64,000 nt of DNA from assembly GCA_004297225.1 (NCBI GenBank), contig SCUI01000011.1, positions 62,001 through 126,000 of the forward strand. The letters are read 5' to 3'. Position numbers and translations under genes: made by a program. This document shows positions 57,952 through 64,000 of the stretch, one piece after another (within the stretch, counting starts at the first letter, position 1; each line of letters begins with the position of its first letter). Under the pieces are notes generated by a model. The model ran no database searches and was not told the DNA's origin. It saw nothing but the letters and a program-made list of their open reading frames with translations. This stretch comes from Lysobacteraceae bacterium (GTDB lineage Bacteria > Pseudomonadota > Gammaproteobacteria > Xanthomonadales > Xanthomonadaceae).

Positions 57952-58451
57952 GACGCGGAGAAGCTCTCCGACGACTTGGCACCCTTGTCTTCCCAGCCGA
58001 AGTCGGCCTGGCCGCGCATGCGCGCGCCGCTGGCCACGGTCATGGTGCCGGCCTTGACGTCGCCGGTGAGCACGCCGCCCTGCTGCAGTTCGACTTGCTG
58101 GGCGCCCTCGATGTTGCCCTCGAGCTCGCCGGCGATGATCACGCGCTTGGCGCGCACGCCGCCGGTGAGCTTGGCGCCCGGCTCGATGGTCAGGTCGCCC
58201 TGGACGTTGACGTCGCCCTTGAACTTGCCGGCGATGCGGACGTTGCCGGCGCCTTCGATCTTGCCCTCGATGGTGAGGTCGGCGGCGATCAGCGATTCCT
58301 TCGCGGGCAGGCCCTGCGCGCGCGGCGCCGAAGCCAGGGTCGGACCCGGGGTCGGGTCGGCGGCCGGCGGCGGGTCGCGGAACGGCGGCAGGTCGGATGC
58401 GAACGGCCCGGTATCCTTCTTGGCCGCGGTTTTCTGGTCGAAGATCGCCAT
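57948..58451 (-). CDS. Bactofilin
   Basis: A 167-residue polymer-forming cytoskeletal protein. A disordered Pro-rich N-terminus (about 1-50) precedes the beta-helix core: IAADLTIEGKIEGAGNVRIA, GKFKGDVNVQGDLTIEPGAK, then LEGNIEGAQQVELQQGGVL. The tail is short. Bactofilins form nucleotide-free filaments that localise cell-wall enzymes or polar structures. The start is ATG 58451 and it overlaps the zinc-ribbon gene. Confidence 0.92.
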   Translation of the reverse strand: MAIFDQKTAAKKDTGPFASDLPPFRDPPPAADPTPGPTLASAPRAQGLPAKESLIAADLTIEGKIEGAGNVRIAGKFKGDVNVQGDLTIEPGAKLTGGVRAKRVIIAGELEGNIEGAQQVELQQGGVLTGDVKAGTMTVASGARMRGQADFGWEDKGAKSSESFSAS

Positions 58452-58544
58452 GGTGCTTGCCCTCTGCGGGGTTATGGATGGAACACGTGTCCCGGAGCGA
58501 TCGAGCCTAGCACGGTGCCGCGGGGGCGGCGCTGTGACCGCGTG

Positions 58545-60155
58545 CTACATCCGGAACACGCCGTAGCGGGGCGCGTCCGCCACCGGCGCGTTCAGCGCGG
58601 CGGAAATCCCCAGGCCGAGGACGCGGCGGGTATCGGCCGGATCGATGATGCCGTCGTCCCACAGCCGCGCGGTCGCGTACCAGGGGCTGCCCTGGGTTTC
58701 GTACTGCTCGCGGATCGGCGCCTTGAACGCGTCCTCCTCGCCGGCGCTCCACTGGCCGCCGCGCGCCTCGATGCCGTCGCGCCTCACCGTCGCCAGCACG
58801 CTGGCCGCCTGTTCGCCGCCCATCACGCTGATCCGCGCGTTCGGCCACATCCACAGGAAGCGGCCGCCGTAGGCGCGCCCGTTCATCGCGTAGTTCCCGG
58901 CGCCGAAGCTGCCGCCGATGACCACGGTGAACTTGGGCACGTGCGAGCACGCGACCGCGGTGACCATCTTGGCGCCGTCGCGGGCGATGCCCGAGTGTTC
59001 GTACTTCTTGCCGACCATGAAGCCGGTGATGTTCTGCAGGAACACCAGCGGGATGCCGCGCTGGTTGCACAGCTCGATGAAGTGCGTGCCCTTGAGCGCG
59101 CTCTCGGAGAACAGGATGCCGTTGTTGGCGACGATCCCGACCGGGTAACCGTGCAGGTGCGCGAAGCCGGTGACCAGGGTCTTGCCGTAGCGCGCCTTGA
59201 ACTCCTGCAGCTCGCTGCCGTCGGTGATGCGGGCGATCACCTCGCGGATGTCGAACGGACGCCGCGGGTCCTTCGGCACGATGCCGTACAGCTCCTCGGC
59301 CGGGTGCAGCGGCTCGCGCACTTCGCGGGTGGCCAGCGGCAGCTGCTTGCGCCGGTTGAAGTTGCCGACGATGTCGCGGGCGATCTGCAGCGCGTGGCGG
59401 TCGTCCTCGGCGAAGTGGTCGGCGACGCCGGAGATCGCGGTGTGTACGTCGGCGCCGCCCAGGGTTTCGGCATCCACCACTTCGCCGGTGGCCGCCTTCA
59501 CCAGCGGCGGGCCGCCAAGGAAGATCGTGCCCTGTTCCTTGACGATGACCGATTCGTCGCTCATCGCCGGCACGTATGCGCCGCCGGCGGTGCACGAGCC
59601 CATCACCACCGCGACCTGCGGGATGTTCTCCGCGCTCATCCGCGCCTGGTTGTAGAAGATCCTGCCGAAGTGCTCCTTGTCCGGGAACACCTCGTCCTGC
59701 AGCGGCAGGAACGCGCCGCCGGAGTCGACGAGGTAGACGCACGGCAACCGGTTCTCGTACGCGATTTCCTGCGCGCGCAGGTGCTTTTTCACCGTCATCG
59801 GGAAGTAGGTGCCGCCCTTGACGGTGGCGTCGTTGGCGACCACCACGACTTCCTGGCCCATCACCCGGCCGATGCCGCAGACGATGCCGGCGGCGGGTGC
59901 CTGGCCGTCGTACATGTCTTCGGCGGCGAGCGGGGCGATCTCCAGGAACGGCGAGCCGGGGTCGAGCAGGGCGGCGATGCGGTCGCGCACCAGCAGCTTG
60001 CCGCGTGCCTCGTGCTTGTCGCGCGCCTTCTGCCCGCCGCCGTCGGCGGCGCGGGCCAGGCGCCGGTCCAGCTCGGCGACCAGGGTGCGGTGGTAGTCGG
60101 CGTTGTCGCGGAATTCCTGCGACCGCGGATCGAGCTTCGAAGTAATGGCGGGCAT
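58545..60155 (-). CDS. liuB: 3-Methylcrotonyl-CoA carboxylase, carboxyltransferase beta subunit
   Basis: A 536-residue carboxyltransferase. It has the N-terminal [20 protein letters not shown], the acyl-CoA oxyanion stretch [17 protein letters not shown], and the C-terminal [20 protein letters not shown] and [14 protein letters not shown]. It transfers the carboxyl group from LiuD-biotin to 3-methylcrotonyl-CoA. Unusually it is 4 kb from liuD, separated by bactofilin, FTR1 and liuC. A terminator precedes it at 60176-60203, so it needs its own promoter. Start ATG 60155. Confidence 0.94.
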   Translation of the reverse strand: MPAITSKLDPRSQEFRDNADYHRTLVAELDRRLARAADGGGQKARDKHEARGKLLVRDRIAALLDPGSPFLEIAPLAAEDMYDGQAPAAGIVCGIGRVMGQEVVVVANDATVKGGTYFPMTVKKHLRAQEIAYENRLPCVYLVDSGGAFLPLQDEVFPDKEHFGRIFYNQARMSAENIPQVAVVMGSCTAGGAYVPAMSDESVIVKEQGTIFLGGPPLVKAATGEVVDAETLGGADVHTAISGVADHFAEDDRHALQIARDIVGNFNRRKQLPLATREVREPLHPAEELYGIVPKDPRRPFDIREVIARITDGSELQEFKARYGKTLVTGFAHLHGYPVGIVANNGILFSESALKGTHFIELCNQRGIPLVFLQNITGFMVGKKYEHSGIARDGAKMVTAVACSHVPKFTVVIGGSFGAGNYAMNGRAYGGRFLWMWPNARISVMGGEQAASVLATVRRDGIEARGGQWSAGEEDAFKAPIREQYETQGSPWYATARLWDDGIIDPADTRRVLGLGISAALNAPVADAPRYGVFRM

Positions 60156-60175
60156 CCGCCGATTGTATTGAAAAG

Positions 60176-60203
60176 AAAAGGCCCGCCGGAGGGCGGGCCT
60201 TTT
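60176..60203. terminator. Bidirectional intrinsic terminator
   Basis: A perfect 12-bp stem AAAAGGCCCGCC / GGCGGGCCTTTT around GGAG, with A and T runs on both sides. It lies between the 60.2 kb lipoprotein gene and the start of liuB and ends the lipoprotein transcript. Confidence 0.9.
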
Positions 60204-60226
60204 GGTGTCGCGTTGGAGCGCGTGGA

Positions 60227-60562
60227 TCAGTCGTTCTCGCCGTCGATGGCGACGTCGGCTTCCTGCGCGGCTTCCTGGGTCTCGTCGGCAGCCTGGTCGG
60301 CGGCGGCGGAGACTTCCGCGGCGGCTTCCTGGGTGTTGCCGGCGACTTCGCTCACGGCCTCGCCAGTGGCGGCGGCGGCGGCTTCGGCGCCCTGCTCGAC
60401 CATCGCGCCGGTGGCTTCGACGGCGTCGGCGGCGGCGGCGCCGGCCTGGTCGGCGGCGGCGGAAGCCTCAGCGGCCTCCTGCTGGGCGGCGGGGGTCTCG
60501 TTCTTGCAGGCCGACAGCGCCAGCACGGCGGCGGCGGCGAGCACGAAAAGCTTGGTGTTCAT
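60227..60562 (-). CDS. Alanine-rich small lipoprotein (copy 2)
   Basis: A 111-residue protein. Lipobox VLALSAC; the lipidated cysteine is about residue 19. The mature part is almost only Ala, Glu, Asp, Gln and Thr in helical heptad-like order ([40 protein letters not shown]) and very acidic. It may form a rigid periplasmic helix as Lpp or similar spacers do, but no family is certain. It has its own flanking terminators. Confidence 0.85.
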   Translation of the reverse strand: MNTKLFVLAAAAVLALSACKNETPAAQQEAAEASAAADQAGAAAADAVEATGAMVEQGAEAAAAATGEAVSEVAGNTQEAAAEVSAAADQAADETQEAAQEADVAIDGEND

Positions 60563-60602
60563 TGGGCAATCTCCATTGCAGGGTTGGACAGGGACTTGGA
60601 AA

Positions 60603-60635
60603 GGGAAAAGCCGCCGTTTGGGCGGCGGCTTTCCC
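60603..60635. terminator. Intrinsic terminator between the two lipoprotein genes
   Basis: Stem GCCGCCG / CGGCGGC around TTTGGG, extended by AAA/TTT and GGG/CCC pairs with one bulged A. It sits 23 bases after the stop of the upstream lipoprotein gene on the minus strand. Confidence 0.85.
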
Positions 60636-60658
60636 GTTTTGCAGACAACTGGGACCGA

Positions 60659-61036
60659 TTACTGGCCGTCGTTGTTGGTCGGCGCGTCGGCGGAAGCAGC
60701 GGCTTCCTCGGCGGCGTCCTGGGCCTGCTCGGCGGCGTCGGCAGCGTTCTCGGCGGCATCGGCGGCGTCATCGGCGTCGCCCATGGTGCCGGCGGCACCG
60801 GCGGCGTCGGCCGAGGTGCTGGCAGCGTCGGCAGCGGCGGCGGCGGCGTCGGCAGAAGCCTGCGCGGCGTCGGCGGCAGCCATGTCGCCGGTCATCGCGG
60901 CGTTGTCGGCGGCCTGCTGGGCCTCGGTGGCGGCATCGGCCGCTTCGGCGGCCGAGTCAGCGGCCTGCTCCTGGTTGGTGCACGCAGCCAGGGCCAGGCC
61001 CATGGCAATGGCGAGCAGCGCCTTGTTGATGGTCAT
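60659..61036 (-). CDS. Alanine-rich small lipoprotein (copy 1)
   Basis: A 125-residue protein. It has a signal with lipobox GLALAAC and lipidated cysteine about residue 19. The mature region is about half alanine with Asp/Glu/Gln spaced regularly (ASADAAAAAADAASTSADAA, AADAAENAADAAEQAQDAA), predicted helical. It is similar in layout to the adjacent lipoprotein, so tandem duplication is likely. ATG 61036 follows GAGGAAA. Function unknown. Confidence 0.85.
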   Translation of the reverse strand: MTINKALLAIAMGLALAACTNQEQAADSAAEAADAATEAQQAADNAAMTGDMAAADAAQASADAAAAAADAASTSADAAGAAGTMGDADDAADAAENAADAAEQAQDAAEEAAASADAPTNNDGQ

Positions 61037-61143
61037 GATCGGTTTTTCCTCGTCTTGTGAGTGTTTGGCAACGCGCAACTGCGCGCCTTTAACATGATGA
61101 CAAGCCCGTGTCGCCTGTCAAGCGGGGGAGCGTGAAAAATTTG

Positions 61144-61159
61144 GTTAAAGGCCTTTAAC
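61144..61159. promoter_or_regulatory. 16-bp palindrome GTTAAAGGCCTTTAAC after the thiolase gene
   Basis: A perfect palindrome 3 bases beyond the thiolase stop. The half-site GCCTTTAAC recurs at about 61085-61093, near the likely promoter region of the lipoprotein gene, 50 bases away. It could be an operator. As a terminator it would be weak because there is no loop. Confidence 0.4.
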
Positions 61160-61162
61160 GCT

Positions 61163-62338
61163 TCACGCCATCTCGACGGCGACCGCGGTCGCCTCGCCGC
61201 CGCCGATGCACAGGGAGGCCACGCCACGCTTGCCGCCACGGGCCTGCAGGGCATGCAGCAGGGTCACCAGCAGGCGCGCGCCGCTGGCGCCGATCGGGTG
61301 GCCCAGGGCGACCGCGCCGCCGTTGACGTTGAGCTTGTCGTGGGGGATGCCGAGGTCGGTCATCGGTGCCATGGCCACGCAGGAGAAGGCTTCGTTGATC
61401 TCGAACAGGTCGACGTCGCCGACCTGCCAGCCGGCCTTGGCCATGACCGCCTTGAGCGCGGAGACCGGGGCGGTGGTGAACCACTCCGGGGCCTGGGAGT
61501 GGGTGGCGTGGGCAACGATCCGCGCCAGTGGCTTCAGGCCGCGGCGCTTCGCTTCCTCGGCCGACATCAGCACCGCGGCGGCGGCGCCGTCGGAAATCTT
61601 GGACGAGGAGGCGGCCGTCAGCACGCCCTCCTTGCCGAACGCCGGACGCAGGCCGGGGATCTTCGACGGGTCGATCTTGCCCGGCTCCTCGTCGGTGTCG
61701 GCGACCACCTCGCCCTTGCGGGTCTTGACCGTCACCGGGACGATCTCGGCCTTGAACGCACCGGAAGTCACCGCTTCCTGCGCGCGACGCACGCTTTCGG
61801 CCGAGTAGGCGTCGAGCTTGGCGCGGTCGTAGTCGTACTTGGCGCAGGCAATGTCGCCGAACACGCCCATCGCCTTGCCGTCGTAGGGATTGGTCAGGCC
61901 GTCCCAGGCCATGTGGTCGAGGAACTCGGTGCTGCCGTAGCGGATGCCGGTGCGCGAACCGTTGAGCAGGTGCGGCGCGTTGGTCATCGACTCCATGCCG
62001 CCGGCGACGACCACGGTGGCCGAGCCGGCCTTGATCGCGTCGTGCGCCAGCATCACCGCCTTCATGCCCGAACCGCAGACCTTGTTGACCGTGGTGCAGC
62101 CGGCCGCGGCCGGGATGCCGGCACCCAGCGACGCCTGGCGCGCGGGTGCCTGGCCCAGGCCCGCCGGCAACACGCAGCCCATGATCACCTCGTCCACCTG
62201 GTCGGCGGCGAGGCCGGCGTGCTCGAGCGCGCCGCGGATCGCGGCGCTGCCCAGCGTCGGCGTCGGCACGCCGGTGAACTGGCCGAGGAAGGAACCGATG
62301 GCGGTGCGCTTGGCGCCGACGATGACGATGTCGTTCAT
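61163..62338 (-). CDS. Acetyl-CoA C-acetyltransferase (thiolase)
   Basis: A 391-residue degradative/biosynthetic thiolase. The acylated cysteine is in TVNKVCGSGMKAVMLAHDA. Base motifs are INEAFSCVA, GGAVALGHPIGASGARLLV and CIGGGEATAVAVE. It probably thiolyses acetoacetyl-CoA formed from leucine breakdown; being next to liuA supports this. ATG 62338 (MNDIVIVGAKR) has GGAG upstream; the longer frame runs into the REP unit and is rejected. Confidence 0.93.
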   Translation of the reverse strand: MNDIVIVGAKRTAIGSFLGQFTGVPTPTLGSAAIRGALEHAGLAADQVDEVIMGCVLPAGLGQAPARQASLGAGIPAAAGCTTVNKVCGSGMKAVMLAHDAIKAGSATVVVAGGMESMTNAPHLLNGSRTGIRYGSTEFLDHMAWDGLTNPYDGKAMGVFGDIACAKYDYDRAKLDAYSAESVRRAQEAVTSGAFKAEIVPVTVKTRKGEVVADTDEEPGKIDPSKIPGLRPAFGKEGVLTAASSSKISDGAAAAVLMSAEEAKRRGLKPLARIVAHATHSQAPEWFTTAPVSALKAVMAKAGWQVGDVDLFEINEAFSCVAMAPMTDLGIPHDKLNVNGGAVALGHPIGASGARLLVTLLHALQARGGKRGVASLCIGGGEATAVAVEMA

Positions 62339-62356
62339 GGGGGACTCCGGTGATGA

Positions 62357-62381
62357 GTAGCCGACCATGGGTCGGCTCTAC
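62357..62381. repeat. GTAG-type REP unit between liuA and the thiolase gene
   Basis: GTAG, then stem AGCCGACC / GGTCGGCT around ATG, then CTAC. It is the same family as the pair at 2402-2462. The CTA at 62378-62380 is the reverse of the liuA stop codon TAG. Confidence 0.85.
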
Positions 62382-63538
62382 GGTTTGTTCTCGAACAGTT
62401 CGCGCCCGATCAGCATGCGCCGGATCTCGTTGGTGCCGGCGCCGATGGCGTAGAGCTTGGCGTCGCGCAGGATGCGGCCGGTGTCGAACTCGTTGATGTA
62501 GCCGTTGCCGCCCAGCGCCTGGATTGCCTCCAGCGCGACCGCCACCGCCGATTCGCTGGCGTGCAGCAGGCACGAGGCCGCGTCCACGCGCGACTTGTGC
62601 CCGGCGTCGTAATCGCGGGCCACCTGGTAGGCGAACGCGCGGCTGGACTGCAGCGCCGTGTACATGTCGGCGATCTTGGCCTGCATCAGCTCGAAGCAGC
62701 CGATCGGCTGGTCGAACTGCCGGCGCTCGCGCACGTAGGGCAGGGCGGTGTCGAGCGCGGCCTGCATCAGGCCTAGCGGGCCGCCGCTGAGCACCAGGCG
62801 TTCGGTGTTCAAACCGGACATCAGCACCTTGACGCCCTGGTTCACTTCACCCAGCACGTTTTCGGCGGGGATCGCGCAATCCTCGAACACCAGCTCGCAG
62901 GTGTTGGAGCCGCGCATGCCGAGCTTGTCCAGCTTCTGCGCGGTGGAAAACCCCTTCATGCCCTTTTCGACGATGAAGGCGGTCATGCAGCGGCTGCCGG
63001 CGTCCTTGCCCGCAGTGCGCATGTAGACGATCAGCACATCGGCCTCGGGGCCGTTGGTGATCCACATCTTGTTGCCGTTGGCGATCCAGCTGCCGTCGGC
63101 GCGTTGTTCGGCGCGGCAGGCCATCGAGCCGACCACGTCCGAACCGGCGCCCGGCTCGCTCATCGCCAGCGCGCCCTTCCATTCGCCGCTGCACAGCTTC
63201 GGCAGGTACTTCGCGCGCTGCGCCTCGTTGCCGTTGGCGTAAAGGTTGTTGACGCACAGGTTGGAATGCGCGCCGTAGCTCAGGCCGACCGAACCCGAGG
63301 CGCGGGAGATTTCCTCCATCGCCACCAGGTGCGCGAGGTAGCCCATCGCGCTGCCGCCATGTTCCTCGGCGACCGTCAGCCCCAGCAGGCCCATCTCGCC
63401 CAGCTTGGGCCACAGGTCCTGCGGAAACGCGTTGTCGTGGTCGATGCGTTGCGCGCGCGGCGCTATTTCGGCCTGCGCGAAGCGGTGCACCGCCTCGCGC
63501 AGGGCGTCGATGTCCTCACCCAGCGGGAAGGGACGCAT
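62378..63538 (-). CDS. liuA: Isovaleryl-CoA dehydrogenase
   Basis: A 386-residue acyl-CoA dehydrogenase. FAD/substrate segments are [18 protein letters not shown] and [14 protein letters not shown]. In the [16 protein letters not shown] helix the Glu sits at the position of the catalytic base of isovaleryl-CoA dehydrogenase. The usual base position near the end is [11 protein letters not shown], without the YEGT Glu, as in this subfamily. It makes 3-methylcrotonyl-CoA, the LiuB/D substrate. Start ATG 63538; the stop lies in a REP unit. Confidence 0.94.
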   Translation of the reverse strand: MRPFPLGEDIDALREAVHRFAQAEIAPRAQRIDHDNAFPQDLWPKLGEMGLLGLTVAEEHGGSAMGYLAHLVAMEEISRASGSVGLSYGAHSNLCVNNLYANGNEAQRAKYLPKLCSGEWKGALAMSEPGAGSDVVGSMACRAEQRADGSWIANGNKMWITNGPEADVLIVYMRTAGKDAGSRCMTAFIVEKGMKGFSTAQKLDKLGMRGSNTCELVFEDCAIPAENVLGEVNQGVKVLMSGLNTERLVLSGGPLGLMQAALDTALPYVRERRQFDQPIGCFELMQAKIADMYTALQSSRAFAYQVARDYDAGHKSRVDAASCLLHASESAVAVALEAIQALGGNGYINEFDTGRILRDAKLYAIGAGTNEIRRMLIGRELFENKP

Positions 63539-63547
63539 CAGTACCTC

Positions 63548-64000
63548 TTAGTGGCCACGGATCCGGCCCTGGAAGCGCGGCTTGGCGCGGCCCAGCGGCA
63601 GCTTCAGCTTGCCCATGATCGCAATGCGTTCTTCGGCCATGCGGTCGGCGGCCTTGTAGGTCGGGATGCCGTCGCGCTCGGAGATCTCGTAGATGCGGGT
63701 GAGGTTGTGGTAGATCGTGCGCATCATCCGCATTGCGCGCTCGCGGTTGTAACCGGTGATCTCCAGCGCCACGTTCATCACGCCGCCCGCGTTGACCGCG
63801 TAGTCCGGCGCGTAGAGGATGCCGCGCTTGGCCACTTCGTCGCCGACCGCGTTGGTGGACAGCTGGTTGTTGGCCGAGCCGCAGATGACCTTGAACTTGA
63901 ACCGCGGCAGGGTCTGCTCGTTGACGGTACCGCCCAGCGCGCACGGCGAGTACACGTCGGCGTTGACGTCGTAGATCTCGTCCGGGGCCACGGCCTCGGC
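63548..64000 (-). CDS. ldh: Leucine dehydrogenase (Glu/Leu/Phe/Val dehydrogenase family), C-terminal part
   Basis: The frame runs off the window; 150 codons of the C-terminal NAD-binding domain are visible. DVNADVYSPCALGGTVNEQT, CGSANNQLS and GILYAPDYAVNAGGVMNVA are diagnostic of the leucine/phenylalanine dehydrogenase group. Oxidative deamination of leucine to 4-methyl-2-oxopentanoate would feed the liu pathway next door. The keto-acid decarboxylating step is not in the window. The N-terminus lies beyond position 64000. Confidence 0.9.
   Translation of the reverse strand, partial: AEAVAPDEIYDVNADVYSPCALGGTVNEQTLPRFKFKVICGSANNQLSTNAVGDEVAKRGILYAPDYAVNAGGVMNVALEITGYNRERAMRMMRTIYHNLTRIYEISERDGIPTYKAADRMAEERIAIMGKLKLPLGRAKPRFQGRIRGH

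Noticed and set aside
62339-62368. Upstream start of the thiolase at 62368
   Set aside because: It would translate part of the REP unit; ATG 62338 begins the conserved thiolase N-terminus and has a GGAG.

Overview
The window reads as a stretch of chromosome from a high-GC gammaproteobacterium of the Xanthomonadaceae (Lysobacter/Luteimonas/Xanthomonas relatives). The strongest signs are an arginine operon that starts with N-acetylornithine carbamoyltransferase (argF') and carries a fused acetylglutamate synthase/kinase, a lysine-rich DksA, a TrpR-type regulator heading the histidine operon, a FimX homologue, and GTAG-type REP elements. Genes are packed tightly, and many neighbours overlap by ATGA or GTGA. 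I see no prophage, integron, CRISPR array or rRNA. Exactly one tRNA (Pro, CGG) was found.

Layout. 0-12.5 kb: phaR, gluQ, htpX, fimX, epmB divergent from efp, the run mtaD-ubiG-mupP-unknown, folE2 and pyrC. 12.2-19.8 kb: yidD, dksA, a patatin/Rieske-FAD pair, an MFS carrier, sufE and cysS, and a small secreted protein. 19.85-27.6 kb: the arginine operon argF'-argG-argE-argB-GNAT-argC-argH, preceded by what looks like an arginine-codon leader peptide and attenuator. 27.7-33.8 kb: two unknowns, tRNA-Pro, hisS overlapping an ammonia-lyase gene, and a secreted phosphoesterase. 33.8-41.3 kb: hisR-hisGDCBHAF-hisIE with a perfect palindromic operator over the -10 box. 41.3-43.2 kb: methionine-salvage mtnBDC. 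43.2-48.7 kb: two APC permeases, a NUDIX gene, efpL, an SDR gene and a GNAT gene. 48.7-64 kb: a PAS-GGDEF-EAL protein and a dispersed leucine/isovalerate catabolic set (leucine dehydrogenase, liuA, thiolase, liuB, liuC, liuD, liuE), interleaved with a cytochrome c-FTR1 iron permease, a bactofilin/zinc-ribbon pair and two alanine-rich lipoproteins.

How it works together. MtaD and MtnBDC belong to methylthioadenosine salvage. EF-P, its modifier EpmB and the paralogue EfpL deal with ribosome stalling. FimX and the large PAS-GGDEF-EAL protein belong to c-di-GMP signalling. The liu enzymes convert leucine to acetyl-CoA and acetoacetate.

Most notable non-gene structure: (1) the arginine leader attenuator; (2) the his operator and the histidine-rich tail of HisR just before hisG; (3) a GxxExxY-nuclease element bounded by GACGCGGAT repeats inside the liu operon, with a gene-less copy beside pyrC; (4) REP elements that abut or even supply the stop codons of neighbouring genes. 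All identifications come from reading the sequence and from knowledge of the families; no database search was run.
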